Made by a program: the position numbers and the translations under genes. A DNA stretch of 64,000 nt, taken from NCBI GenBank assembly GCA_022702545.1, contig JAHRBC010000004.1:2480001-2544000 (forward strand), read 5' to 3'. This stretch comes from Phycomyces nitens. Taxonomy: Eukaryota; Mucoromycota; Mucoromycetes; Mucorales; Phycomycetaceae. The stretch's first letter is position 1. Every line of letters begins with the position of its first letter. Shown one piece after another: positions 1 through 11,589 of this stretch. The notes under the pieces are model-generated. The model searched no databases. It was given only the letters and a program-made list of their open reading frames with translations, and was not told the origin of the DNA.

Positions 1-449
1 TATTTTATTTTATTATTTTATTTTGCCTACGTTTCATGTCCAATAACCATCTTTTCCCCCCTTTTTTGTTGTTGTTGTTATTCTCTTCTTTAGAGTGCTC
101 AAGTATTGATTATTGTGTCTAATACCACTTCCTGGCTCCCTATTGGCCACCAAACAAGGCAATATTAGCATAGAGATTATCAGCATCTTGGTTGGCACTT
201 GTTGACTGCGGTATAATCATCATCATCAAACCCTAATATAAAATATACAGTCATCCTCCTATGCCATGCCATGAGGTGTATCTTTAAACGTTTCAAAAGT
301 GACTTGCATGACTCTTTTTAATCCTATCATCATCAGAGCACTGTCAAAACGCTAATTGATTCCAATTAATCCGTTGTGGCCGTAGTATGGTTGCCAGTAT
401 ATTAATCTTTATATATATATATATAAAATACAATCCAAAAAAAAAAGCA
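1..449. other. Intergenic, downstream of NAA50
   Basis: AT-rich sequence with an A/T-only start, a short (GTT)n run near 70 and a TA run near 412-424. I see no coding exon on either strand. It probably holds the NAA50 3' UTR and polyadenylation site. Confidence 0.5.
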
Positions 450-1114
450 TTAAATGGTCTTTGTGAGGACATAGGCATCTCTCTGCTCAATCTTCTTGTA
501 ATAGTCCTTTACGGTATCTGTAACCTCAAAACCATATTTCTTATAAAACGCCACGGCGGAATCATTGGTCGTCTGGACATGAAGGTGGACAGATTCAGGT
601 GCTGGTTTCATTTCCTTTGCACACTCCAAAATATGCTCCAACAATTGATTACCTAGATCACTTGCCTTAATACCCTATTCCCAATTCCATGTTCCTTATT
701 CCCAGTTCTTATGCACATCACACATACCAAGACCAAGGCGTCTGTAAGGTTCAAGAACACCCAAGGTCATCATGTAGATTGTTGTCTTGCCATCCACATT
801 ATCCTTACGACAACACACAGCACCAACGCAAACATCATTGTAATAAGCTTTATATATATATACATATACATAGATTTATAAAAAGAAAAAATAGATAAAC
901 ATAAATACTCTTTGTTATTCAGGGCCCTCAGCTGCACATGTCAGTTTAGGAACTTACCCAACTTGGCCAATTCTCCAGACTCGATCACGTCATTATAAAA
1001 CTTCTCGCCATAGTTCACAGGAAACAGGATTGTGTTGAGTTTACGGAGTTGGCCAAGATTGTTGGGAGTAACATCTCCAAGTGAAGTACGCTGGTGTGTG
1101 ATTGTAGGCGACAT
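450..1114 (-). CDS. NAA50: N-alpha-acetyltransferase 50 (NatE catalytic subunit)
   Basis: A GNAT-fold protein N-acetyltransferase that transfers acetyl from acetyl-CoA to protein N-termini. In other eukaryotes it associates with the NatA complex at the ribosome. Exon 1 runs from about 1114 to 952 and begins MSPTITHQRTSLGD; it carries the substrate-loop sequence LFPVNYGEKFY. Exon 2 (about 853-737) carries VGAVCCR and the acetyl-CoA loop motif YRRLGLG. Exon 3 ends at 450 with LHVQTTNDSAVAFYKKYGFE and the YYKKIE motif typical of NAA50. The exon 1/2 junction splices cleanly (GTAAGT donor, AAAG acceptor). The exon 2/3 junction near 737-665 is not fully resolved: the obvious GTATGT donor leaves phase 1, while the acceptors I see are phase 0. 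Either a weaker donor is used or there is a sequence error. The gene is divergent from HAS1 across about 580 bp. Confidence 0.88.
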
Positions 1115-1693
1115 TGTATGTTTGATAGACGTGGAAATCAAATGCTAGGAAGCGGGACAGAAAACAAAAGCACAGAGGGCTCATCAGATTAGTGGTCACA
1201 TACACATTTTGACATTCCGATCAAGACGACCCACACCCTCTTATTCTTCTAGTCTTTTTTTTTTTTTTTTTTTAATTATCGATTCTCGGGCAGAGGTCAA
1301 GACAGGCACTGGAACCAAACCTGGGGTTTATTGGTCTTGTATTGTAAATTGCATTGGAGTTTTGTCTTGGAACAGTTAAATTAGATCATCTAGAGCCCTG
1401 TGGTCTGCAGAACATTGAAATACATTCTATCTACAACGTATAGATTAGACTTTTATTTCAACTAGTCTTTAATAAACTCTACTTGCAAACCTTTGCACAT
1501 TTGTCTGACTGAACTTTTTTTTAGTATTATAACATTTGTCTGACTGAACAAGACAGGGCGGCATGAAAAACGCGATAGGTAAGAACGAAAACAAGTCACA
1601 ATGTCATCAAGCCACGCATCCTCGCTGACATTTTTTTTATATTTTATTTTTTTCAAAGTTCGTTTGCTTGATTGTTCGACTGTACAACTCATC
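1115..1693. promoter_or_regulatory. Shared intergenic promoter region NAA50/HAS1
   Basis: About 580 bp between two divergent start codons. It contains a long T tract (about 1255-1273) and two copies of the string ATTTGTCTGACTGAAC, near 1499 and 1536. No coding exon is seen. Promoter function is inferred from the divergent arrangement only. Confidence 0.5.
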
Positions 1694-3681
1694 ATGGCCA
1701 ACACTGCAATCGAGACCAAGAAGAGAAAGCGCTCCCACCAATCTAACAAGGCTGGAAAGAAGCAGGCCAAGGTTGTTGAGGAGCCTGTAAAGGAACCCAC
1801 TCCTGAAATCGAAGAGGAAGAGGAAGAGGAAGAGGAAAAAGAAGAGAAGGAAGAAGAAGAAGAAAAGGAAGAGGAAAAGGAGAATGTTGATCCTTTGGCT
1901 AACATTTCCGAGGAAGTTGATGAGAGTGAGTAGTGTGCCTAGCTTTTAAGAAGAAGAAGAAAAGAAGCTCTTGATTGAGTTGGGGATTCATTCCTATAAT
2001 AATGTGGAACCCAAACTAATCACTTTTTTTTGGTCATTAGGTGCCCCTCTTAACCTTGACTTTGGATCTGTTGAATTGTGCGAAAAGACAAAGAATGCGA
2101 TCAACGACATGGGATTCACCTCAATGACCGAAGTCCAGGCCCGTACCATTCCTCCTCTTATGGCTGGCCGTGATGTTCTCGGTGCTGCCAAGACTGGATC
2201 TGGAAAGACTCTGGCCTTTTTGATCCCTGCCATTGAAATGCTTTACCGCCTCAAGTTCAAGCCTAGAAATGGTAATTGCTCAGAAGAAGAAAAAGAAGAA
2301 AAAGAAGAAAAAGAAGAAAAAGAAAAAAAGGGAACTAAGAGAGAGAGAGAAAGAGGCGAGAATTTAACCTAGGGTTTATTTTTATCACTGTTATTCAGGT
2401 ACTGGTGTTATTATTGTTTCTCCTACTCGTGAATTGGCTCTCCAGATTTTCGGTGTTGCCAAGGAGTTGCTCAAGTACCACCAGCACACCTATGGTATTG
2501 TCATTGGTGGTGCCAACAGAAAGGCTGAGGCCGACAAATTGATCAAGGGTGTCAATCTTATTGTTGCCACTCCCGGAAGACTTCTTGATCATCTGCAGGT
2601 AATACATACATTAATGAGGTGCAATTGAGAATACAAACAATGCCACAAGATTCAGATTTAACAAATGTCATCTATCTATAGAACACTCGTGGTTTTGTTT
2701 ACAAGAACTTAAAGGCATTGGTCATTGATGAAGCTGATCGTATTTTGGAAATTGGTTTCGAAGAGGAAATGGCTCAGATTATTCGTATTCTGCCCAAGGA
2801 GCGTCAGACAATGCTTTTCTCTGCCACACAGACAACCAAGGTTGCTGATCTCGCACGTATCTCGCTCAAGAAGGGACCTCTGTACATCAATGTTGACGAA
2901 AAGAAGGACACCTCTACTGCTGATGGTCTTGAGCAGGGATATGTTGTGTGTGAATCTGACAAGCGTTTCTTGTTGCTCTTTACATTCTTGAGAAAGAACT
3001 TGAAGAAGAAGGTGATTGTGTTCTTTTCCAGCTGTAACTCTGTCAAATACCATGCTGCATTGATGAACTACATTGATGTGCCCGTACTTGAACTCCATGT
3101 AAGTATTCAACAACAACAAGAAAGAGAGATTGCTTGTGCTGACTCCTAGTGTCTTGCAGGGTCGTCAAAAACAGCAGAAGCGCACAACAACCTTCTTTGA
3201 ATTCTGCAACGCAGAAAAGGGCATTTTGCTCTGCACAGACGTCGCTGCACGTGGCCTTGATATCCCAGCCGTGGACTGGATTGTCCAATTCGATCCCCCG
3301 GATGATCCTCGCGATTACATTCACCGTGTGGGCCGAACAGCGCGTGCTGGTGGTCAGGGCAAGAGTCTCTTGTTCTTGCTTCCAAGTGAATTGGGTTTCC
3401 TGAGATACCTCAAGCACGCCAAGGTGCCTCTGAATGAGTACCAATTCCCTGCAAACAAGATTGCCAATGTCCAGAGCCAACTCGAGAAACTGGTCGAAAA
3501 GAACTTTTACCTCAACCAGTCTGCTCGTGATGGTTTCCGCTCTTACCTCCAGGCCTATGCCTCCTTTAGCCACAAGAAGATCTTTAATGTCAACAACTTG
3601 GACCTTGCCAAGGTATCAAAATCCTTTGGCTTCAGTGTACCTCCTAAAGTCAACCTTGCCATCGTCAGCTCTAAACAATAA
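1694..3681 (+). CDS. HAS1: DEAD-box ATP-dependent RNA helicase Has1/DDX18
   Basis: A nucleolar RNA helicase needed for 18S and 60S rRNA maturation in other eukaryotes. Five exons: 1694-1925, 2041-2271, 2399-2598, 2682-3098 and 3160-3681, with all phases matching, giving 533 residues. Exon 1 encodes a basic segment and then a Glu/Lys-rich low-complexity tract. The core shows, in order, a Q-motif region (GFTSMTEVQ), Walker [24 protein letters not shown], the DEAD box (VIDEADRIL), SAT (FSATQT), [11 protein letters not shown] and HRVGRTAR. The C-terminus ([14 protein letters not shown], then [10 protein letters not shown]) is the Has1/DDX18 signature and separates it from other DEAD-box paralogues. 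The start at 1694 ([13 protein letters not shown]) is preferred over 1601 because the upstream residues are hydrophobic and non-conserved. Intron 2 carries a (GAAAAA)n-like purine tract. Confidence 0.95.
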
Positions 3682-6600
3682 AAATCCACCATCCAAAAAA
3701 AATTGTAATTTTTTAGACTCTCCACTCTCACTTTTTTTTCATCAATCAATAAACACACACATTTATAAATATAATAAAAAAAACTGCAAATTAATCGAAT
3801 GCCCGTACTTTCTCTCCTATTTCTACATCAAAGAAGTATTTTCAACCTTTTTTCTTCTTCTTATATTTCTCCTAACCCCTCTTGCTTTTAGTTATTCCTC
3901 CTTTAAACCTCCTTTTTATAAAAAGAAAAAAAGAAAGATAATCCCCCTTGCTTTTTGAATTATATGACATAATTCTCAACTCAAATGTTTAAATATAAAA
4001 AACAATTTGTAGATCGACAGACAGTGCTTGATGATCGGTCCAACACAGAATAAAGACCGTTGGAGAGAGTTCTTATTAAAAGAACGATTATTATCATTAT
4101 AGATCCTTATTGTGCTTGGGCCAATTGATAAATATGGTGCTTTAAATATCCATCTAGGTATCCTTTTTGATCCTATTTTATCATTACAATGCAGAGGCAA
4201 TTAACCCGATTGGCTTGATACCAAAACAAAACAAAGAAATTCTATACATTAGACTGGCCTCTACAAGACACCAGCCATTGTACCAAGTGATGGTGTTTAT
4301 TGACGAATGGTAGCATAGATCCTACTCGACAGCTTTTTTTTACAGATCCTTTTTTCTTCTTCTTGTTGGTTGGTTGGACAAGGTTTTGGCGTTGCTGTAG
4401 ATCATGAAATAGTATGCTCAAGCCTGGTAATGATCGCATTACTCTGATTCCTATTTCTTCTGGTCGTATTCAATGCTCTCGGTATTGTTATTTTTAGAAA
4501 GGCAATCGATGGCTAATCTTATATTTGACTTTAGTAATCCAACAAACTATCTTTCCATTCACCTCTTGGGTTAATCATTCTTTAATAGATTGAAATGCTT
4601 GATATTAAAATACACAAAGATTAATGGTATCAAATAGTATTCGCAATAGTTAATTAAATAACTACAGAAATAACTGTCAAATAGAAGATGCGCGTCTTTG
4701 GTTTTAATGCAATCCAGAGTTCATTTCCAAATCCAAAGACAAGTCCAAGATTATTAATCTTTAAATAATTAGACAAAAGAGGTGTGTGGGCAACATCGAT
4801 GCAGCAGTTAGTTCTCTACAGTAAACTGCTGATATTATGTTTCTACCCATCCCCTTGGGTTGAAATGCACTACAGACAAGATCTGCACCGAGTATCTTTA
4901 TAATTGGCTTTGATCAGACCAATGCTTCAAACCAAGAATATAAGCCAGACTCGAGAAATTTATGCATCAAAGTTGTCTCTCAAAAGACTTTATATGTTTG
5001 GCAGATAACGTTTTCCCCACGTCCTCAAGGGCCAACAAGAGGTTCTTGTCAGCTTGAGGTTCAAGACCAGGACTATCATCTTTTCAATCGGTTTCTCTTA
5101 GGAGAAAACAGGACACAAAGCGACCTTTTTATATGTCAACAATGGCTGGCAGGGTTGCATGCACCCATATGCCCTTGTTTTGCTAGTTCTTTAAAAAAAA
5201 AGAGGGATAGCATGTGTTGGTCTAAAAGGCGACGGCAAGAGATCTACAGTTTTTCTGTATATACGCCTTTGATATTCTTGCCACTACACTCTATTTTGCT
5301 CGGTCTTTTCTCTTTTTGTGTAGTATATTCAGGCAGGAGATGGATATTACACGCACACACACAAAAAAAAAGGACCGATAGGTTGTAAATTCTCCACAAG
5401 AGATAAAGGTCGAGGCCTTTTAAAAAAAAAGATTTGCACAATTGTTGTATATGCTCTTTTTTTTCTTTTTTTTTTTTAATTTGCAGGAATGCACACTAAA
5501 TCTCGATGCTTGGATATTTTATTTTTATATTCTAAAGAAGTGATTTATTTAATCAATCAATAGAAAATCGTTTCATTTTATATATATAATACTCTTTTGA
5601 AACCTGTTTAAAGGTGTATGTAAAAAAAAGAAATTGAGAATTTTAATCTTTATTTTTTAGGAAAAACTTGGACGAGCACTACTTGGATTTATTTTTATAT
5701 ATATATTCTATAAAAAATGCCCCCAAAGAGATATACAGAGAGACAAAAGGACCCTAAAGACCACGGGCAAGTCTATTCCCTATCTATAATTTTTTTTAAA
5801 TAAAAACATAAACAATAAAGGGGAAGCTTAATGGGGAGCGCAAAGATGAAAGTCAAAGAACGCAACTTTTTCTTTTTTATCTATTGTGTTATTTGTATTA
5901 TATCCAAAAGGTGTTATCATGATAAGATCAAAAATGTGGGTCTACATTATACAAATACAGATACACATATACACATACACACACGCATATATAAATATAT
6001 AAATATATATATATTAAATACACATAGACAATGCAAATACCTTGAAAACAGAATCAATTGCCATTTCGACAATATACCTAGAATATTAACATTAATATTA
6101 AATGGAAGGTTGATAGAGGGGTAAAAAAAAAGAAAAAGACTTGATATTCAAATGTGAGGATAGGAATACATATGTAGTCGACCGTTGATGATAGGATTTG
6201 CCGTGGCTGTTTTGAGATCTTCAATCAAGGGTCCCCTACCAAAGTTTCTCTCTCTCTCTCTTTATCTCCAACCACTTTATTTTTTTCCATGGGCGCGTAT
6301 ATTTTTGAGTGTGTGTATGTGTGTATGCGCGTATGTTTATGTATCAAGGGACTTCTTGACTAATTAAGGAGGTAAGGAATCGCAGATACTTTTTTTTTTT
6401 CAAAAAAAAATAATAATCCTTGTAATCTTGTCTAGTGCCGATAATAATCGCACAGTGGTAGTAATATGATGTCTTTATGATTCTTGTATTCAATAAACAT
6501 CTTTATAGTCGGTAGAATCCCAAAACCACCAATAAATCTGAATAACAGGCCACAAGATCATGACGACAGGCGGCATTGGTTGGTAAGCTAATCAAATAAA

Positions 6601-6997
6601 AAAAAAGTTTCTAGTTCATATTTCTATAGATAACAGCCCCGCTTAAAGGCCAACACAATCCCTAAAATCCTGTAGGTTTCTGTTAGTATACTTATCTTCG
6701 GTGCCTCTAGCTCTATTCACCCCCCCCTTAATGCACCTCCACAGGTGTATAATGTGTCTTTCTAAAAGAACATGAAAAATATTTTTGTATAAATACACAC
6801 ATTTATATATATCCATACTTACGCGGGTGTGTGTTGTTTCTTTCTCATACTTTTCAACAACAACAAAAAAAAAAGCCAATACGCTCATTCACCCATTCGA
6901 CTATCTGGGCCATTTATATATATATAATTTATATTTATATATATATAACATTTATTTATCCACTTTAGAATAACAATCCACCTACCAAAAAAAAAGC
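3682..6997. other. Gene-poor AT-rich intergenic stretch (3.3 kb)
   Basis: No conserved coding exon found on either strand. It contains many poly-A/poly-T tracts, TA and CA dinucleotide runs (about 5945-6025) and a TC run near 6250. It may hold unrecognised non-coding RNA or the promoter of the downstream transporter. Confidence 0.5.
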
Positions 6998-9320
6998 ATG
7001 TCTTCCCCAAAGACGCTCAACCTTTCCTCTTATCCGTCATCCCCAGGAAGTGAGTCCATGGTACACACCTTGATACCCGACCGAGAAGGAAGCTTTATTT
7101 CCACTTCCAAACACAACAGAAGCAGCAGCAGGATATCCACAAAATCCTCAATCACCGCCGCAGCCTCTTTGCACAGTATTGAACCCAACACTACAAAAGA
7201 GCGTTTCCAAGAAACACCACCGCCTTATTCAGCCTTTAGCAAAAAACGAAAGATGTCCATCGTTGCCATGGCAGCACTCTCAAGTTTTTTTTCTCCCTTT
7301 TCCGCCAATATATACTTTCCTGCTCTTAATATGATCCAACAGGTAACATCCTAATGCTTGACAATCCAGCTTCTCTTTCAACTCATCCCCCCCTTTTTTT
7401 AAAAAAAATAAAAAATCGTACAGGACATGCACACAACCACTGATCTCATCAATCTTACCGTAACCGTCTACATGGTCTTCCAAGGCGTGTCTCCATCGTT
7501 CTGGGGAGGTCTGGCCGATAATTGGGGTAGACGCCCAGTTTATATCATGACCATCTTTATCTACATCATGGCTTGTATTGGTATTGCCCTTGCACCTGAC
7601 TATAAAACATTGCTCGGTATGCGCATGCTACAGGCCTTTGGGTCTAGCTCGGTTATTGCCATTGGTGCCGGTACAATTGGTAAAATACTTGATGATAACT
7701 GCCTCGTTTATGTCCAGAACATCAATCATAACATTAGTAATCTTGTAGGTGATGTGGCCGTACCTGCCGAACGTGCTGGATACATGGGCATGTACAGTAT
7801 GGGTACCATGATGGGTCCAATCCTGGGTCCAGTTTTAGGTAAGCATATTTTGTTTTCTGATATGTATCATTCATTCTTGACACGTTTAAACATTCTAAAC
7901 ATTTAATATCATTTTATATATTTCTCTTTTTTGCATTTTTATTTCTAGGTGGTATTCTTTCTCACCAACTATCCTGGAGGTAACCTATATACTTTCTTTT
8001 CATTGCAACAATATTGCTGATAACTAACCTATAAATTGCTTACAAACCAAAAAAAAAAAAAAAAAAGATGGATCTTTTGGCTACTAGCTATTCTCAGCTC
8101 TGCTCTCTGGATTACCCTTGTAATGTTCTTACCAGAGACACTTCGTAAACTAGTCGGTGATGGGTCAGGGTACGCCAACCCTACACCTTTCCAATGGTAC
8201 AAAAAATACAAAGCACGAAATGCACACACCCGGTTCCTCAGTGTTGACTCGGCCATGACAGCAGTATCTCACCACGATAAACACGAAGTTGACATCAAAC
8301 CATCAAAAAACAGATTTCTCATCCTACCAAACCCACTCCAGTCAGTCCTCTATCTTCTCGAAAAGGACGTGGCTGTGGTGTTAATGTACAATTCGCTCCA
8401 GTACGCTGGGTTCTACAGCGTCTTGACAAGCATGACCCACCTCTTTACAGACATTTATCATCTCAACGAACTCCAGATCGGCCTATGTTTCCTGGCAAAT
8501 GGCCTTGGAGCAGGAACGGGTTCATTTACAGCAGGGAGAATATTGAATTGGCAGTTTAAAAAGATTGCTAATGAACTAGGATTAGACGAGAGCCAGACAA
8601 AGAGGTAGGAAATTAGCAGTGGTGATGGTAAGCTTGCTCATCTGTTTTTTTTTCCTATATAGAGGCAACATGGATCCTAGTTTTCCTATAGAAAGGGCGA
8701 GAATGAGTGTCACTTGGATCTGGGGAATCGCCTTTAATATTGCAATGATCATCTACGGATGGCTCCTTCACATAAAGGCACCGATTGCCCCCATCTTGGT
8801 TTTGCAAGCTATCTGTAAGTCATTTTAAAACAAGGGCACCTATCTATTTTTTTTTTTTGGAATTGTGTCTTTATCCCTTTACTCTCCTTTTCCTTCTCCT
8901 TACATCGTACATTAGCTCATATTTAAACTATTTCTTTTTCTAAAAAAAAATATAATCAAATTAGTGGGATATTGCTCGACCTCGACCTTTAATGCTACGA
9001 GTACGCTCTTGGTCGACTTGTTCCCTAGAAACTCGTCGGCAATTGTGGCCTCCAATAACTTGGCAAGGTAAATACAAGAATAATTGGAATATGACAGTGC
9101 TAATATTATCTATAGATGTTTGCTAGGTGCCATTGCCGTGGTGGTCATTAACCCTGGTATTGCTGCCATTGGTGTAGGCTGGATGTTTACAACCGTATCT
9201 TTGATTCTGTTTGTGTCTCGAATCTTGATGGTAATTGAGCTGAGATACGGCCATCAATGGCGACTAGAACGTACCAGACGTCTGGCTCGAAAAGAAGCAA
9301 TGAGTGGAGACCAAAGATGA
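6998..9320 (+). CDS. MFS drug:H+ antiporter-type transporter (DHA1 family, 12 TM)
   Basis: A polytopic membrane transporter of the major facilitator superfamily, closest in motif pattern to fungal DHA1 exporters (QDR/AQR/DTR-like drug, polyamine or weak-acid exporters). Eight exons: 6998-7342, 7424-7679, 7749-7838, 7949-7979, 8068-8604, 8663-8814, 8965-9067 and 9116-9320, all in phase, giving 572 residues. The N-terminal ~85 residues are Ser/Thr-rich and cytosolic. TM1 contains FFSPFSANIYFPAL. The loop 2-3 motif A is GGLADNWGRRPVY and TM5 has the antiporter motif C (MGPILGPVLGG). A central cytosolic loop follows TM6. TM10-12 include LVDLFPRNSSAIVASNNL, a DHA1-typical segment. The 69-nt intron 7680-7748 is a multiple of three and lacks a stop, so unspliced transcripts would stay open. 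The substrate cannot be read from sequence. Confidence 0.9.
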
Positions 9321-9610
9321 AGCAATTGAATCTTTAGATATTGATACTAGTCTTTCTCTTTCTCTTTCTCTTCTCTTTTCTTTTTATATTTATTTATTTG
9401 TTATAGATATCCACACACACACACACACACACACATATCCTTTACTTGTAGTCGAGTAGTTAGTTTACGATCCTGCAGTTGTATCACCACATTTCCAAAA
9501 TAAATCACATACACTCTCTCTCTCTCTCTCTCATAAACATATAATGCGAATTTGTAAGAGAAATAAAAGGTTCAATTGTAAATTTATTAAAACTGAATTT
9601 GTTCAAAAAC

Positions 9611-10543
9611 TTAAACGCTAGTAAGGACGGGGGGCTCGACGAACTCCTTGGAGATCTTGGCACCGACATCGGAATCACCAGCAGAAGCACCACCGTGGAG
9701 AGCCAAGAGGGCAGAGACATCGAACTTGGGTGCCTTGAGGATCTTGACCTTGCGGGTGTAGGTGTTCTGGAGAGGGTAGATACCGTGGCAAGCCTTCTCG
9801 ATGCGGACAGCAATGGAATCCTGAGCAGAAGCAGAGGCAGAGGAGGTAACCTTGGCAACCAACTCCTTCAAGTCACAGACGACAGCCTCCTCAGACATGA
9901 TCTCGAACATCTTCTTGCGAATCTGACGGATCTGGGCGGACTGAGCGTAGGTAGTCTTCTTGACCTGGTTGCGACGGCGGGCAGTGAAAGCAACGGTGAA
10001 GATGCGGACAAGGTAACCATCGGTGGTCTTGACATCGACAAATGCCTCAATGAGGGTCTGCCACTTCTTGACCATGGAACGGAGCTTGTCGGTGGTCATG
10101 TCCATACCGTAGAAGTTGGTAAGGCAGTTCTTGCCCTGGATTTCGTCAACCTTGAGCTGGATCTTGCGGAAGGAACGGCTCTCGTCCTTGGCAAGGTCAC
10201 CGAGAGAGAGTTCGAGGACACGGCCATCGAGAGAGTCGTTGGCGTTGCGGAGACCCTGGGTGCGGTTTACGAGGGTCTTACCAGCCTGGCGAACCTCGAA
10301 CATGGAGGGAGCCTTGATGTCATACCAGTCTTTACGGGTGAAGGGGTCGACAACCTTCTTCTTCAAACCCTTCTTTCCCTTACTAAGACGCTTGTTCTTT
10401 CCGACGGCTGATCATAATCGTCAAGGTAAGGTTTGATGGTTGAATGTAAAGTAGAGTTGTAGAAAAAAGAGGATGGATTAGCAAGCTTGTTGGTATGGAT
10501 AGACTGTTGGATTGTTGGATAGTCGATGTATGTTCATACCCAT
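9611..10543 (-). CDS. RPS3A: 40S ribosomal protein eS1 (S3a)
   Basis: A structural protein of the small ribosomal subunit near the mRNA exit. The first exon is four nucleotides (ATGG, 10540-10543) with donor GTATGA. Exon 2 (9611-10407) starts after a CAG acceptor and completes Ala2, giving [19 protein letters not shown], then [19 protein letters not shown], a hallmark of eS1. The protein has about 266 residues, a normal family length, ending in the conserved region [12 protein letters not shown]. The high GC and strongly biased codons of exon 2 stand out from the surroundings, as expected for a highly expressed gene. The intron after the start codon is about 130 nt. An inverted GTCCGG pair lies about 100 bp upstream of the start (see regulatory entry). 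Confidence 0.97.
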
Positions 10544-10640
10544 GATGGATGCAAGCTAAAAGAGAAGGATATCCGAGGCACAGCACTGCGGGATACTTTT
10601 GGTTTCCACCTCTGCCCATCTCCTCGCTCGAAACAGTAAC

Positions 10641-10660
10641 CCGGACAGTGAAGAGTCCGG
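10641..10660. promoter_or_regulatory. Inverted CCGGAC/GTCCGG pair upstream of RPS3A
   Basis: CCGGAC at 10641-10646 and GTCCGG at 10655-10660 form a 6-bp inverted repeat with an 8-bp spacer, about 100 bp upstream of the RPS3A start. A partial copy (GTCCGA) follows at 10665. The same hexamer occurs twice at a similar distance upstream of RPS30, so it is a candidate ribosomal-protein promoter element. The factor is unknown. Confidence 0.45.
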
Positions 10661-11066
10661 TAAAGTCCGACAGTAATATCACGTGATGTTTGTAATCGGA
10701 CAAGATGTGTCTTGTCTTGTCTTGCCTTTTATTGTGCATATACAAGTATAAAAATAAAAATACGATAAAACAACAAAAATGGCAGTGCAGATAGAATAGT
10801 CGCAAAATCCCTCGAGTCCAATTAGTCTAGTTTCCATATTACTCCTCCCCCCAATAGCTCTTATACACAAATCCTTGACACTTTTTACATGTATTAATTA
10901 TTCAAAGTGAGAAATGGTCAAACAAGAAAAAAAGGCGTAGTTTTTTTTTGGTTTTTTTGGCAACAAGTTTTATTCATTTTTGAATAAAAGATATTGGTTG
11001 AAAAAGAAAAAATACAAGACAATGAGTGAGAGCTATATATTTTTGGGGATTTGGTTGATGGTTGCT

Positions 11067-11476
11067 TTAAGGGCCAGCGGTAGGGGCAGGGTTCATTCTG
11101 CGCTTGCCACCAATGGTAGCAGTAACGTTGACGAAGCGACGGCTGTTGGTTAATAGAAAGAGATAGAGAAAGAGAAAGAGAGTATGTAGGTAATTAGTAA
11201 AGGAAGAGTGCATGGTCCTGATATCCCCAATCGCTTACTTGTAGACCTGTCTCTTCTTTGCGCGACCAGTCTTGGGCTTCTTCTTCTCCTGCTTGGCGAC
11301 CTTGGGGGTCTGAGACTTGACTTTACCGGCACGTGCCAAAGATCCGTGGACTTTACCCTACAATATCCATCCATACTGTATCAGTTTATTTGATCCATCC
11401 ATTGTCGATTGTGTTTGTTTGTTTGTTGTGTGGGCGTATCGTTGTTGATTGATGATGGCCACGTCTTGCTTACCAT
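11067..11476 (-). CDS. RPS30: 40S ribosomal protein eS30
   Basis: A small basic ribosomal protein of the 40S subunit. Three exons: 11474-11476 (the start codon ATG alone), 11239-11357 and 11067-11142, with matching phases (0 and 2). The ~65-residue product begins [15 protein letters not shown] and contains [20 protein letters not shown] and NRRFVNV, the conserved eS30 core. No ubiquitin-like (FUBI) domain precedes it, in contrast to the animal FAU fusion; a stand-alone form is known in fungi. The gene follows RPS3A on the same strand about 0.5 kb away and shares GTCCGG promoter motifs with it. Confidence 0.95.
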
Positions 11477-11556
11477 GGTGAGATGATGTGTAAAAGAGGA
11501 GGATCGATTGGACTGGCCATAGACCAGTGTACTTTAGATTCCACTTCCTCGGAATT

Positions 11557-11589
11557 GTCCGGTGGTACAAATTAAAGGTCACAGTCCGG
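11557..11589. promoter_or_regulatory. Paired GTCCGG motifs upstream of RPS30
   Basis: GTCCGG at 11557-11562 and again at 11584-11589, with GGTCACAGTCCGG around the second copy, 80-115 bp upstream of the RPS30 start. It matches the hexamer upstream of RPS3A, which suggests shared regulation. This is inference from two genes only. Confidence 0.45.

Noticed and set aside
1462..1905. Minus-strand Ser/Phe-rich frame opposite HAS1 exon 1
   Set aside because: Complement of the Glu/Lys purine tract; no coding signal.
9599..10411. 270-codon plus-strand frame opposite RPS3A
   Set aside because: Antisense shadow of a strongly codon-biased ribosomal protein exon; no domain of its own.
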